A stretch of DNA of 35,818 bases from Protofrankia sp. CiP1_Cm_nod1 (GCF_920888515.1 NZ_CAKKTM010000459.1:1-35818); one strand, 5' to 3'. Shown: positions 1 through 8,255, numbered from the stretch's first letter. A program made the numbers and translations. The notes: generated from the sequence alone by a model not told the origin.

Positions 1-1121
1 CCCCCGGGGAGCCGCCCTACGGCCGGCGGCCGGCCGAAGGCGCCGGGCCGCTGCCGGCCGGCCCGGGACAGCCGGGCCCGAGCGCGTCGCTGCCGGGCGA
101 CCCGTTCGGACGGGACGGCTATGCCCAGGACGGCTACGACTCCCCCGGTCGCCCCGCCGCCGGCCGCCCCGCCGACGGGTACGGCGCCGATGGATACGGG
201 GCCGGCGGGTACGGGGCCAGCGGGTACGGCCGTGACCCGTACGGCCAGGAGAGATACGCCGCCAGCGGCTATCCGCCCGACCCCTACGCCCCAGGCGGCT
301 ACAGCGCGGACAGCTACCCGCCCGACCCCTACCGAGACCCTCGCGGCGAGCCTCCCGACGAGCCGTACCGGGCCGACCTGTGGGGCTACGAGCAGGCCGA
401 CCCGTACCGCTCCCCCGCGCCCTCCGCGCCCGGCACGGGCGGTGTCGACGACCCGTACGGCCTCGACCGCGGCGCCGCCGCCCGCCCCTCGACGGGAGCA
501 GCGGCCACCGACTACCACCGGCCCCCGCCGAACCAGGCTGGCTTCGAGCGTCCGGCGCGGGAGGCCGCCCGGGAGCCGATCGACGGCTATGCCGCCTGCC
601 CGAGCTGCCACAACCCGAACGAGGTGGGCGCCCGCTTCTGCGAGGTGTGCGGCTTCGATCTTGTCCTGCTGGAGCATCCCGCGCCCGCCTCGGCGGAGCG
701 TTCCGGCCCCAGCGGGCCACTGCCGGTCCAGACCACCGGCTGGGACGTGGTCGTCGAGGCCGAGCGGGAGTACTACGACAGCGGTGACGACCACCGGGTC
801 CCGTTCCCGACGATCTACCCACGGCGGGTGTTCGCGCTCAACGGCCCCCGGCTGCTGATCGGGCGGCGCAGCGAGTCCCGCGGCATCCATCCGGAGATCG
901 ACCTGGCCGGCGCCCCCGAGGACCCGGGCATCTCACGCGCGCACGCCATGCTCGAGCTCCTGCCGGACGGCAGCTACGCCGTGCTCGACCCGGGATCAAC
1001 GAACGGCACCCGGATCAACGACGAGCCGAACCCGATCCCGCCAGGCCAGCCGGTACCGCTGCGCCACGGCGACCGGGTGTATCTCGGAGCCTGGACCAGA
1101 GTCACGATCCGTTCCCGGTAA
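1..1121 (+). CDS. Zinc-ribbon and FHA domain protein (5' end outside window)
   Basis: The reading frame is open from the first bases of the window (first full codon at position 3) to a TAA at 1119-1121, so the start lies upstream. About 190 visible residues are low-complexity Gly/Tyr/Asp/Pro sequence with repeated GYG and DPY units. A four-cysteine zinc ribbon follows (CPSC, nine residues, CEVC; about 600-660). The C-terminal FHA domain shows GRR, the SRAHA core and STNGT (about 855-1110). FHA domains bind phosphothreonine, so a partner of a Ser/Thr kinase is likely; a kinase lies in this window at 18175, but no direct link is shown. The GTG at 624 is an internal codon, not the gene start. 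The stop codon sits inside a 12-nt repeat. Confidence 0.85.
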   Translation, partial: PGEPPYGRRPAEGAGPLPAGPGQPGPSASLPGDPFGRDGYAQDGYDSPGRPAAGRPADGYGADGYGAGGYGASGYGRDPYGQERYAASGYPPDPYAPGGYSADSYPPDPYRDPRGEPPDEPYRADLWGYEQADPYRSPAPSAPGTGGVDDPYGLDRGAAARPSTGAAATDYHRPPPNQAGFERPAREAAREPIDGYAACPSCHNPNEVGARFCEVCGFDLVLLEHPAPASAERSGPSGPLPVQTTGWDVVVEAEREYYDSGDDHRVPFPTIYPRRVFALNGPRLLIGRRSESRGIHPEIDLAGAPEDPGISRAHAMLELLPDGSYAVLDPGSTNGTRINDEPNPIPPGQPVPLRHGDRVYLGAWTRVTIRSR

Positions 1122-1152
1122 CCGCTGTTCCCGGTAACGACCGTTCCCGGGA
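1111..1152. repeat. Direct repeats over the FHA gene stop codon
   Basis: GTTCCCGGTAAC occurs at 1111-1122 and again at 1127-1138, a 16-nt period. A partial third copy, GTTCCCGGGA, lies at 1143-1152. The TAA stop of the FHA gene is part of the first copy. Confidence 0.85.
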
Positions 1153-1422
1153 GCCACCGCTGGCAGCGGCCACTGGCACCGGCCAGCGGAGAAGATCCGA
1201 ATGGGTCCGTCGTCCGGTACGCCCACCAGGACGAAAAGCGCACCGGACGACGGACTCACCCGAATCAGGTCTCACGCAGGCCTCGCACGCGGACGCGCGA
1301 GCCGACACAACGGCCTGCTCCGGCGGCGAGGCCCCGCGCGCGGACGTGCGAGGCTGCCCGCGTGACCCGGCCGCCTGGGGAGTGCCGGCTGCCGGCCGGG
1401 CCGGCCGGGTTGGCCGGTATCC
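1122..1422. other. Intergenic gap between convergent FHA gene and cysS
   Basis: No coding frame is convincing here. The gap holds the end of the stop-codon repeats and a long hairpin (1206-1254). Both flanking genes are transcribed towards it, so it should carry their terminators. Confidence 0.6.
1206..1254. terminator. Long hairpin between convergent genes
   Basis: The arms TCCGTCGTCCGGT (1206-1218) and ACCGGACGACGGA (1242-1254) pair perfectly over 13 bp around a 23-nt loop. There is no T tract on either side. The position between two converging genes suggests a bidirectional, non-canonical terminator; that role is inferred. Confidence 0.55.
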
Positions 1423-2994
1423 CTACGCCAGGTGCCAGCGCTGCCCTTCGGGCGTGTCCTCGACGATGAGGCCACCGGCGGCCAGCCGGGAGCGAATCTC
1501 GTCCGCCTCGGTGTAGTCCCGTCGGGCACGCGCGGCCGACCGCAGATCAAGAACGATCTCCATGACGCCGTTGAGCGCCGGCCGCAGCTCGGAACCGGCC
1601 GCTGGCCACTGGCTGACCGGGTCGAGCCCGAGAACGACCAGCATCCTGCGCACGACGTCGACCCAACCGGCAAGCTCCCGACGCCGCGCCTTGGACAGCA
1701 CCTGGTTCCCGCGGCTGACCGCGCTGAAGAGGACAGCCAGCGCCCGGGAGATCGCAAGGTCGTCGTCCAGGGCGGCCGCGAAGGCCGCCCACGCCTGTGC
1801 CGGGCTGCTCACCTCGGCCGGGTCGCCGGCCGAGAAAGCATGTGCGGCAGCGGTGGCCACCGTCCCGCCCCACCCGCCCGGGCGGGCGCTCTGGCGGATG
1901 CCACCCTTCAGCTGGCTCTGGCTCTGGCCGACGGGATCCCGGCGCGGGTTCGTGGCGCATTCGGCCGCCAGCGCCGCGGCCTCGTCCGGCCCGCCCAGGA
2001 TGTCGAGCGCGTTACGGACGAACGTCTCGATCCGGTCGTGAGCCGCCGCCGACTCGGCCAGCCCTTCCGAGCTGTACTCCAGCGACGACCGGTAGTGCGC
2101 CGACAGCAGGTGGTAACGCAGCACCTGTGGCCTGACCTGCTCGAACGCGTCGCTGACCAGGAAAGAGTTGCCCAACGACTTCGACATCTTGGTGCCGCCG
2201 GTGGTCAGCAGACCGACGTGCATCCAGTAACGGGCCATCTGCGGCGCGCCCCCGTGGGAGTGGGCCGCGCTGGCCGACTGCGCACGCTCGTTCTCGTGGT
2301 GCGGGAAGATCAGGTCGAGGCCGCCCCCGTGGATGTCGAAGACCTCCCCGAGGTACTTGCCGGCCATTGCCGAGCACTCGATGTGCCAGCCCGGCCGGCC
2401 GCGCCCCCACGGCGACTCCCAGAACGGCTCGCCGGGCTTCACACCCTTCCAGAGCGCGAAGTCACGGGGATCGGCCTTGCCCTCATCGCACTCCGGTGAG
2501 GCCTGGACCGCTTCCGGACGCTGGTGGGACAGCTCGCCATAGCCGGCGAAGCGGGAGACCCGGAACCATACCGAGTCGCCGCCGCGGTAGGCATAGCCGG
2601 TGTCCACCAGCCTGCCGATGAGCGCCAGCATCTCCGGGATGTGCCCGGTGGCCCGCGGCTGGATCGTGGGCGGCAGGACACCGACCGCGCGATAGGCGTC
2701 GTCGAAGGCCCGGGTCTGACGGGTGGCCAGCTCCCACACGCTCTCGCCGGCCCGGCTGGCGTTAATTATGATCTTGTCGTCGATGTCGGTGACGTTCTGT
2801 ACGAAGGTCACCTCAAGCCCGGACGTGACGAGCCACCGGCGGAGCAGGTCGAAGGCGACGGCGGTACGGATGTGCCCGACGTGCGGCGAGGACTGGACGG
2901 TGGGCCCACAGACATACACGCCCACGTAACCGGGGCGCAGCGGCTCGAACAGCCGCAGGCGCCGGGTGCGCGTGTCGTAGATGTGGAGTCCCAT
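1423..2994 (-). CDS. cysS: Cysteinyl-tRNA synthetase
   Basis: Class I synthetase that charges tRNA-Cys in the cytoplasm. The HIGH-type motif PHVGHIR is at residues 37-43 and KMSKS at 269-273. Zinc-ligand positions are visible as C29 (VCGPT), the Cys of HIECS and the HHENE motif. A DALR-like anticodon-binding region follows. At 523 residues it is longer than the usual 460-480: a Gly/Arg/Ser-rich segment of about 45-50 residues (roughly 1830-1960) sits before the conserved ALDDDL stretch. The ATG at 2994 has no Shine-Dalgarno, but TACTCT lies 6 nt upstream, suggesting a leaderless mRNA. It is last in the minus-strand carD-ispD-ispF-PPOX-cysS series. The mycothiol enzyme MshC is a paralogue but lacks the C-terminal region present here. 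Confidence 0.97.
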   Translation of the reverse strand: MGLHIYDTRTRRLRLFEPLRPGYVGVYVCGPTVQSSPHVGHIRTAVAFDLLRRWLVTSGLEVTFVQNVTDIDDKIIINASRAGESVWELATRQTRAFDDAYRAVGVLPPTIQPRATGHIPEMLALIGRLVDTGYAYRGGDSVWFRVSRFAGYGELSHQRPEAVQASPECDEGKADPRDFALWKGVKPGEPFWESPWGRGRPGWHIECSAMAGKYLGEVFDIHGGGLDLIFPHHENERAQSASAAHSHGGAPQMARYWMHVGLLTTGGTKMSKSLGNSFLVSDAFEQVRPQVLRYHLLSAHYRSSLEYSSEGLAESAAAHDRIETFVRNALDILGGPDEAAALAAECATNPRRDPVGQSQSQLKGGIRQSARPGGWGGTVATAAAHAFSAGDPAEVSSPAQAWAAFAAALDDDLAISRALAVLFSAVSRGNQVLSKARRRELAGWVDVVRRMLVVLGLDPVSQWPAAGSELRPALNGVMEIVLDLRSAARARRDYTEADEIRSRLAAGGLIVEDTPEGQRWHLA

Positions 2995-3000
2995 CTGTCA

Positions 3001-3006
3001 AGAGTA
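3001..3006 (-). promoter_or_regulatory. Candidate -10 hexamer of leaderless cysS
   Basis: On the minus strand TACTCT ends 6 nt before the cysS ATG, and no ribosome-binding sequence lies between. This fits a TAnnnT -10 element with transcription starting at the start codon. No good -35 is visible. Confidence 0.45.
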
Positions 3007-3152
3007 CGGCGCGGCCCCCCGCGGGATCCCTCGCCACCCGTGTCAGACACGACTCCGTTCCATGAACAGCCCGCAACATGTACGAAATCCGACTCCGGTA
3101 GAGGGCCGAAGCCGGATGCGCGCGGCCCGGAACGTGGTAGGCGGAACGGGCC

Positions 3153-3199
3153 ATGCACAGTAGTGCGCACGGTATAACGCACCGCATGATGCACAGTAG
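3153..3199 (-). promoter_or_regulatory. Paired 11-bp direct repeat around a TATACC box
   Basis: CTACTGTGCAT (minus strand) occurs twice, 36 bp apart. One copy would lie near the -35 region and the other just after the start of a transcript from the TATACC box at 3171-3176. It could be an upstream cysS promoter with a paired operator. The repeat is seen; the role is inferred. Confidence 0.35.
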
Positions 3200-3338
3200 G
3201 TAACAACGGAAGAACACAAGCCACAACGGCGAACCCTGGGAGTTTCACCGCACCCGGCGATATGCTAGGCCATGCAGCGGGACGCCAGGCCGCCGGGATG
3301 CCAGGCCGCACAGCAGGCCACATACCGGGCCGTCACCG

Positions 3339-3734
3339 TCAACCGGTGGTGAACACCCGTTCGACGGTGACGCGGATGACGATCCGCGTCACTTCGGGCG
3401 CGTCCCAGCGATACGTCTCGTCACCGGTGTACTTCAGCGCGAGGGCGTCGATCAGCTCGCGGCCCCCCTCTTCCGACAGCGTGGCCCGCCCCCGGACCTC
3501 CACGTATCCATAGGGATCCCGCTGGTCGAGGAACATGATTCCCACCCGCGGATCCCGCGCGATATCCCGCTCCTTGGCACGGCCCCGGATTGTGGACAAC
3601 AGAAGCTCATCACCATCACGATCAATCCACAACACAGTCATGCGCGGAGACCCGTCCGGCCGGATCGTCGCAAGCGTCACGTAGGTCGGGGAATCCGCGA
3701 GCTTCTTGACCTTCTCGGGCAGATATGACGACAT
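3339..3734 (-). CDS. PPOX-class (pyridoxamine 5'-phosphate oxidase fold) F420-type oxidoreductase
   Basis: A 131-residue split-barrel protein. Typical family features are the opening YVTLATIRPDGSPR strand pair, LLLSTIRGRAKERDIARDPR in the cofactor-binding region and YVEVRGRATL. Actinobacterial members of this size commonly bind F420 or flavin and reduce small substrates; the substrate cannot be told. The ATG at 3734 is preferred because AGAGGAG lies 4 nt upstream; a GTG at 3767 in the same frame lacks this. The gene sits between ispF and cysS, which are adjacent in M. tuberculosis, so it appears to be an insertion into a conserved series. Confidence 0.85.
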   Translation of the reverse strand: MSSYLPEKVKKLADSPTYVTLATIRPDGSPRMTVLWIDRDGDELLLSTIRGRAKERDIARDPRVGIMFLDQRDPYGYVEVRGRATLSEEGGRELIDALALKYTGDETYRWDAPEVTRIVIRVTVERVFTTG

Positions 3735-3864
3735 CAGGCTCCTCTGCCGCTCCTGTCGCTTTCCCACCCTGTCATCCGGTCGACGGCTGTCCGGTTGTCA
3801 TGCCAATCAGGCATGACAACCGGACAGCTCGTGTCGCGCCCGCGGCACTCCCGGATATATCCCC

Positions 3865-3900
3865 TGTTCAGACGCGGACGACTGTTCAGACGCGGACGAC
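3865..3900. repeat. 18-nt tandem duplication at the ispF stop
   Basis: TGTTCAGACGCGGACGAC occurs twice without a gap, at 3865-3882 and 3883-3900. The second copy contains the ispF stop (TCA on the plus strand at 3886-3888) and its last codons; the first lies just downstream of the gene. Confidence 0.95.
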
Positions 3901-4380
3901 GAGGGCGGTGGCGATCGCCGCGAGCCCTTCGCCCCGGCCGGTCAGCCCGAGGCCGTCGGTGGTGGTCGCGGACACGCTCACCGGCGCGCCCACCGCCGCC
4001 GTCAGGACCTCCTGCGCCTCCACCCGCCGGCCGGCCAGGCGCGGCCGGTTGCCCACGATCTGCACGGCGACGTTGCCGATCGTCCAGCCCGCCTCGGCCA
4101 ACAGCCTCGCCGTCTCACCCAGCAGGGCCACTCCGGCCGCGCCGGCCCATTCCGGCCGGCCGGTACCGAAGACCGAGCCAAGATCTCCAAGCCCGGACGC
4201 GGTCAGCAGTGCGTCACAGGACGCGTGCGCGGCGACGTCACCATCTGAATGACCGTCGAGCCCGGTCTCGCCGGGCCAGAGAATGCCGGCCACCCAGCAG
4301 GGGCGGCCCTCCGCGAACGGGTGGACGTCGACACCGAGCCCGACCCGGGGCAGTCCGGACAGATCCCTCACCTCACTCAC
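3886..4380 (-). CDS. ispF: 2-C-methyl-D-erythritol 2,4-cyclodiphosphate synthase
   Basis: Fifth enzyme of the non-mevalonate (MEP) isoprenoid pathway; it cyclises CDP-ME-2-phosphate with release of CMP in the cytoplasm. It has 164 residues, normal for the family. The metal-binding DVH is in GVDVHPF near the N-terminus, and the second signature is [19 protein letters not shown]. The [16 protein letters not shown] segment resembles actinobacterial forms. The start is GTG at 4380, with only a weak AGTGG upstream. It follows ispD on the same strand with a 270-nt gap. The final codons and stop are duplicated in tandem just downstream. Confidence 0.95.
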   Translation of the reverse strand: MSEVRDLSGLPRVGLGVDVHPFAEGRPCWVAGILWPGETGLDGHSDGDVAAHASCDALLTASGLGDLGSVFGTGRPEWAGAAGVALLGETARLLAEAGWTIGNVAVQIVGNRPRLAGRRVEAQEVLTAAVGAPVSVSATTTDGLGLTGRGEGLAAIATALVVRV

Positions 4381-4651
4381 ACGTCACCACTCACACGTCA
4401 CTCAAGGAGCACATCGCTCAAGGGGGCTCAGGGAGAAGGAGCCGGCCGTCAGACGGACCAGAGGGTCCGCGGCCTGAACACCGTTCCAGCGGCGCTCGCG
4501 TTCCGCCGGCAGCGGCAGCGCAACGACCACCGCGTCGCCAGGGACCCGGCGCGGGCAGATAGTCACCGCGCCAGGACCTGTCTGGCTGGTGTTCGCTCGC
4601 GCGGACAGCGCCCGGACGGCCGCACGACCGAACACACGACCGAACATCGGC

Positions 4652-5335
4652 CTAACGGTGCGCGAGCAGTGCCTCGGCGAGAATCAGGTCGGCGGGCCTG
4701 GTCACCTTGAACGCCTCCTGGGAGCCGGGAACGGTCGTCACGGCCACGCCGAGCGCCTCGACCAGCCCCGCGTCATCAGTGATCGCCATATCGGGAGGCA
4801 GCGTCGCGCTGAGCCGGTAGGCGTCGTCCAGCACGTCCCGGCGGAATCCCTGTGGGGTCTGTACCGCGCGCAGGACGTCGCGCGGCACCGTCCGCACGAC
4901 CCGGCCGGTCTCGTCGATCTGCTTGATGGTGTCGTTGACCGCGAGCACCGGGATGACCGCGGGCGCTCCGGCCAGGACCGCTGACGCGACCGCGTCGACA
5001 AGCGCCGGTGGCGTCAGCGGACGGGCCGCGTCGTGCACGAGGACGACCCCCACCGTCTCGTCGAGTACCGCGATGGCGGCCCGCACGGAGTCGATCCGTT
5101 CGGCGCCACCAGCGATCACCCGCACGCCGGGCCCGAGCAGTGCCTCGAACACGTCCAGCTCCGCGGCCGGAGCTGCGACGACCACCTGGTCGACCAGGGC
5201 CGCGGAGGTCAGTGACTCGACCGCGTGCTGGACGAGGGAACGGCCGGCCAACGAACGAAGCGCCTTGGGTACGGCTCCACCAAGACGTTCGCCGCGGCCG
5301 GCTGCCGGCACGACCGCGGCTACACGATCAGACAT
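4652..5335 (-). CDS. ispD: 2-C-methyl-D-erythritol 4-phosphate cytidylyltransferase
   Basis: Third MEP-pathway enzyme; it joins MEP and CTP to give CDP-ME. The N-terminal nucleotide-binding signature AAVVPAAGRGERLG with PKAL is intact, and VLVHDAARPL is the conserved central motif. The length of about 227 residues is normal. The ATG at 5335 gives an N-terminus close to other IspD proteins; ATG 5341 and TTG 5353 in the same frame are possible, and none has a clear Shine-Dalgarno. It lies 62 nt downstream of carD on the same strand, so co-transcription is likely. Confidence 0.95.
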   Translation of the reverse strand: MSDRVAAVVPAAGRGERLGGAVPKALRSLAGRSLVQHAVESLTSAALVDQVVVAAPAAELDVFEALLGPGVRVIAGGAERIDSVRAAIAVLDETVGVVLVHDAARPLTPPALVDAVASAVLAGAPAVIPVLAVNDTIKQIDETGRVVRTVPRDVLRAVQTPQGFRRDVLDDAYRLSATLPPDMAITDDAGLVEALGVAVTTVPGSQEAFKVTRPADLILAEALLAHR

Positions 5336-5397
5336 ATGCATAAAAAGCGTCAAATGGATTCGGACGCGTTGGCTATCCGGAGTATCCGCCGCCGCGA

Positions 5398-5880
5398 CTA
5401 ACCCGCCAGCACCTCGTCGAGCATCGCCTCGGCTTTGTCCTCGTTGGTGCCCTCGGCCAACGCCAGCTCGCTGACCAGAATCTGACGCGCCTTGCTCAGC
5501 ATGCGCTTCTCACCAGCGGACAGCCCCCTTTCGCGATCACGACGCCAGAGATCACGAACGACCTCGGCGACCTTGTTCACGTCACCCGAGGCGAGCTTCT
5601 CGAGATTCGCCTTGTAACGCCGCGACCAGTTGGTCGGCTCCTCGGTGTGCGGGGCCCGCAGGACCTCGAACACCCGCTCAAGGCCGTCCTGGCCGACCAC
5701 ATCACGGACACCGACCATCCCGACGTTGTCTGCGGGGACGCGCACAGTGAGGTCACCCTGAGCGACCTTGAGCACGAGATAGAGCTTTTCCTCGCCCTTG
5801 ATGACGCGTGTTTCAATCGCGTCTATGAGAGCAGCACCGTGATGTGGGTAAACAACGGTCTCGCCGACTTGGAACGCCAT
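5398..5880 (-). CDS. carD: CarD-family RNA polymerase-binding regulator
   Basis: A 160-residue global regulator that binds the RNA polymerase beta subunit and stabilises open complexes, mainly at housekeeping and rRNA promoters. The N-terminal Tudor-like RNAP-interaction domain is recognised from [13 protein letters not shown] and [18 protein letters not shown]. The basic helical C-terminal DNA-binding domain includes the conserved Trp of [18 protein letters not shown] lies 9 nt before the ATG at 5880, supporting the start. As in mycobacteria, it heads the ispD-ispF-cysS series on the same strand. Confidence 0.97.
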   Translation of the reverse strand: MAFQVGETVVYPHHGAALIDAIETRVIKGEEKLYLVLKVAQGDLTVRVPADNVGMVGVRDVVGQDGLERVFEVLRAPHTEEPTNWSRRYKANLEKLASGDVNKVAEVVRDLWRRDRERGLSAGEKRMLSKARQILVSELALAEGTNEDKAEAMLDEVLAG

Positions 5881-6282
5881 GTGTCAAGTGCCCCTTCCGC
5901 CTTCACCAGGGTAACACGCGTGCATCGACGCAGGTCAGACGCGTGCTTGTGGAACAGGTCGGCGACGGCCCGACCGGACGTCCCGGTGACGCGTCCAGAG
6001 CGCCCCGGCAACGCTCCGGACCAGGCGAAACAGGCAATGGCCACCAGCATGGGCAGCTCGCCCGGATGTTGTTGCTGTGCTTCCCGCTACCCCGTAACGC
6101 CCTGATCGACACTGTGACCAACATCGTGATCGCGGGAGAACGGCCGCGCCACCGCGGATGACGCCGCCTCGCGAGGAGGCTCCCCTGGACGACGCCCGGC
6201 CCACCGGCGTCCGCCCTGTTGACACGGCACCAGCTTCCTATACCACCCGGCACATGGGCCGTCCATCAGCCACGATGGAGGG
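5881..6282. other. Divergent intergenic region upstream of carD
   Basis: About 400 nt between divergent genes, with no supported ORF. An 8-bp direct repeat ACGCGTGC lies at 5916-5923 and 5939-5946 in the carD upstream region. TATACC at 6239-6244 is a possible -10 for the plus-strand gene starting at 6283. Confidence 0.4.
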
Positions 6283-7167
6283 GTGCACGTCACACCGCCG
6301 CCGCCACCCGCCTCCGGGGACGACGGAAACGGTCCCCGCCACGAGGACGACCAGCATGCCCATCTTCCGTATCAGCGCTGGGATGAGCTTCCCCCGGTCG
6401 ACGTCCTGATCCCCGACGATCTGAGCGAACTCGACGCCGAGGTGGCCACCTACCAGGCCGAGCTGCGGTCGCGACGGCGGCGGGAGCGCGTCGACCGGCT
6501 GGTCCCGGGCCTGCGGCGCCTGCGCGCCCGGCGCGGCCGGCGTCACCGGCCCGACCTGCTCGAGCGGCTCGACCGACGTGCCCAGCGGGAGGCGCCGGCC
6601 GGGCGGTCCCGCCACACCTCCGGAGCCGTCGTCGCGCTGATCGTCATCGTCCTCGCAGCGCTGGGCGCGATGGTGCCGCTCGTCCTCGCGCATCCGCGGC
6701 CGCTCGCGCCGCGGGGCGCGGTCCCGCTCGCGTCCACGAGCGTGCTGCCGGGCGCGGTCGGTGGGCTGCTGCCCGACGTCCCGCTCAGTACCGCCCGCAC
6801 CTCCCGTCCCGCCACCGACCTGCGACCGGCGCTGATCGTGCTGCTGCCGGTGGCGTGCGAGTGCCCGCGGGCCATCCACGAGATCGTGAGCCAGACCCGG
6901 GAGGGCCGGCCGATACCGACCTACCTCGTGGCGCCGTGGACCGACGACCCCTCGCTGGAGCGGCTCGTCCGCCAGCCGGACGCGGCCGCGGGGCTCGCCG
7001 TCGGCTACAACGACCCGGGCGCCTCCCTGTCCCGGCTGTACCGGGCCGATCCCCGGCAGCCGACCCTGCTGCTCGTCGCCATGGACGGCCGCCTGGTGCA
7101 CCCGCCACGCACCTTCACCGTCGGTGACCGCCTGGAGGGATGGCTGGGGGCGTTGCCGGGCCGATAG
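6283..7167 (+). CDS. Predicted single-pass membrane protein with thioredoxin-like outer domain
   Basis: 294 residues. The first 110 are hydrophilic and Arg-rich, then one transmembrane segment (about residues 112-134, ALIVIVLAALGAMVPLVLA). The C-terminal half has the alternating pattern of a thioredoxin-like fold: a strand ALIVLLPVACECP, then TYLVAP, then TLLLVAMDGRLV. The CEC motif sits where redox proteins carry CxxC, but with one spacer residue instead of two, so redox activity is uncertain. The GTG start at 6283 has GGAGG almost touching it, an unusually short spacing. The gene lies between carD and lpqE, which are neighbours in M. tuberculosis. Function unknown. Confidence 0.7.
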   Translation: MHVTPPPPPASGDDGNGPRHEDDQHAHLPYQRWDELPPVDVLIPDDLSELDAEVATYQAELRSRRRRERVDRLVPGLRRLRARRGRRHRPDLLERLDRRAQREAPAGRSRHTSGAVVALIVIVLAALGAMVPLVLAHPRPLAPRGAVPLASTSVLPGAVGGLLPDVPLSTARTSRPATDLRPALIVLLPVACECPRAIHEIVSQTREGRPIPTYLVAPWTDDPSLERLVRQPDAAAGLAVGYNDPGASLSRLYRADPRQPTLLLVAMDGRLVHPPRTFTVGDRLEGWLGALPGR

Positions 7168-7180
7168 GCCTCCCTCACCA

Positions 7181-7224
7181 CTCTGGCCCGTCTGGCCCTG
7201 GCCCGTCTGGCCCGTCCGGCCCGC
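7181..7224. repeat. Short GC-rich tandem repeats after gene 6283-7167
   Basis: Units of about 9 nt based on TCTGGCCCG repeat several times, starting some 15 nt after the TAG stop of the membrane-protein gene. The rest of the gap up to 7466 holds the lpqE upstream inverted repeat and no other supported gene. Confidence 0.6.
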
Positions 7225-7326
7225 GGCTCATCCCGGCCCGGCCCGGTCGCGCCCGCCGCGCGGCGGCGTCCCGCGGCTGGTTCACCGCGCCACCGGAGGA
7301 CCTGCACTAACATGTGGTCCGCGGTC

Positions 7327-7349
7327 GAACTCTGCACGTATGCGAGTTC
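7327..7349. promoter_or_regulatory. Inverted repeat upstream of the lipoprotein gene
   Basis: GAACTC (7327-7332) and GAGTTC (7344-7349) form a 6-bp inverted repeat with an 11-nt spacer, about 120 nt before the preferred lpqE-like start. This could be an operator. No matching regulator is identified. Confidence 0.4.
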
Positions 7350-7466
7350 TGTGCGAATGTGCGTCCTGGGGTTGGGACCGTGCCCGCCCCGTCCGCCGGT
7401 CCGGCGACGGGGTCAACCGAGACCGACGTGACGACCGTCGGCTCCGCACCGAGGAGCAGCCGACTC

Positions 7467-8045
7467 GTGAGCCACCGCCCGCGCGTGCGTACCGCGACCG
7501 CCTTGCTGGTGGCCGCCACATCGCTGACCGGCACGGCCGCGCTCTCCGCCTGCGCGGCCGGCAGCGACGCGCTGACGTCACAGGCGCGCACGACCACGAA
7601 CACGGTCTCCGGCGCCGTCGGCACCATCTCGCTGCGCAACGTCTACGTGGCCGGGCCGGCGGCCAGGGGCGCGGACGCCCAGGTGGTTTCGGCCTTCTTC
7701 AACGGGGGGACCCAGGAGGACCAGATCATCCAGGTCAGTTCCGACGCGGCCAACGGTGGCGTAGCACCCGCGTCGGCGGTCCTGAAGCCCGGCGGCGGCG
7801 TCATCTACATCGCCAACGGCAGCGCCCCGACCCTGACGGGGCTTAACCGCGAACTGCTCGTCGGGCAGGCGGTCCCGGTCACGTTCACGTTCGCCAAGGC
7901 CGGCAGCGTCACCCTGAACGTCCCGGTGGAGCCGGCCGCTCCCGGGGCGTCCGCGCAGCCGACGGCCGCGGTGACGACCCCGCCCGCGCAGGGCGGCACG
8001 ACGCCCGCGCCGCGCGCCGTGGCCTCCGCCGACCGGGCGCACTGA
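7467..8045 (+). CDS. Secreted lipoprotein, LpqE-like
   Basis: 192 residues from GTG 7467, chosen because GAGGAG lies 10 nt upstream and because it gives a normal lipoprotein signal peptide: Arg-rich start, hydrophobic core and lipobox LSAC with the lipidated Cys at residue 29. A longer frame from 7314 would put 51 extra residues before the signal. The mature part is a small beta-rich domain (ISLRNVYVAGPA, DQIIQVSS, VPVTFTF) followed by a Pro/Thr/Ala tail. Its place between carD and radA matches M. tuberculosis lpqE (Rv3584). The domain resembles DUF461/PCu(A)C-type proteins in size and layout, but Met/His copper ligands are not obvious. A role in the envelope is likely; the exact job is unknown. 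Confidence 0.8.
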   Translation: MSHRPRVRTATALLVAATSLTGTAALSACAAGSDALTSQARTTTNTVSGAVGTISLRNVYVAGPAARGADAQVVSAFFNGGTQEDQIIQVSSDAANGGVAPASAVLKPGGGVIYIANGSAPTLTGLNRELLVGQAVPVTFTFAKAGSVTLNVPVEPAAPGASAQPTAAVTTPPAQGGTTPAPRAVASADRAH

Positions 8046-8056
8046 CCGGGCGGCCT
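8031..8056. repeat. 13-nt tandem duplication over the lipoprotein stop codon
   Basis: GACCGGGCGCACT (8031-8043) is followed directly by GACCGGGCGGCCT (8044-8056), matching at 11 of 13 positions. The TGA stop spans the junction. Confidence 0.8.
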
Positions 8057-8143
8057 GGACGGCCTCGTTACCGTGGAGCCGCGCCGGGCCGGCGTCAAGG
8101 CCGGACAGCGTCCGCCGGCTCCGCTCCGCGACCAGGCAAAAGC

Positions 8144-8208
8144 GATCATTATGATCCGTTGGGACAGATCAACATAATCGTTGTCGTCCAGCTGACAATG
8201 TCGATTAT
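8144..8208. promoter_or_regulatory. A+T-rich palindromic element between lipoprotein gene and radA
   Basis: GATCAT-T-ATGATC (8144-8156) is a 13-bp palindrome. Just after it, ATAATCGTTGTC (8174-8185) pairs with GACAA (8194-8198) and CGATTAT (8202-8208) around an 8-nt loop with one 3-nt bulge. The stretch is much richer in A+T than its surroundings. It could terminate the lipoprotein transcript, bind a regulator of radA, or both. Confidence 0.5.
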
Positions 8209-8242
8209 CCACCGCCCCGTAGTAGTTGTCGGAGCATGCCTA

Positions 8243-8248
8243 TACGGT
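8243..8248 (+). promoter_or_regulatory. Candidate -10 of leaderless radA
   Basis: TACGGT is followed by exactly 7 nt and then the ATG at 8256, and there is no Shine-Dalgarno. The same hexamer and spacing precede the first arsA-like gene at the other end of the window. No convincing -35 is seen. Confidence 0.5.
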
Positions 8249-8255
8249 GCGGGCC

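Larger units (their letters stand above)
2995..3338. other. Gap between PPOX gene and cysS
   Basis: There is no supported gene. It holds an 11-bp direct repeat (ATGCACAGTAG at 3153-3163 and 3189-3199) flanking a minus-strand TATACC (3171-3176), and a 16-nt imperfect duplication at 3281-3312 (GACGCCAGGCCGCCGG then GATGCCAGGCCGCACA) 26 nt after the PPOX stop. Confidence 0.5.

Noticed and set aside
121-858. Open frame from the ATG at 121
   Set aside because: It is a +1 shadow of the FHA gene; its Pro/Thr/Ala/Arg sequence arises from reading GYD/DPY-rich codons out of frame.
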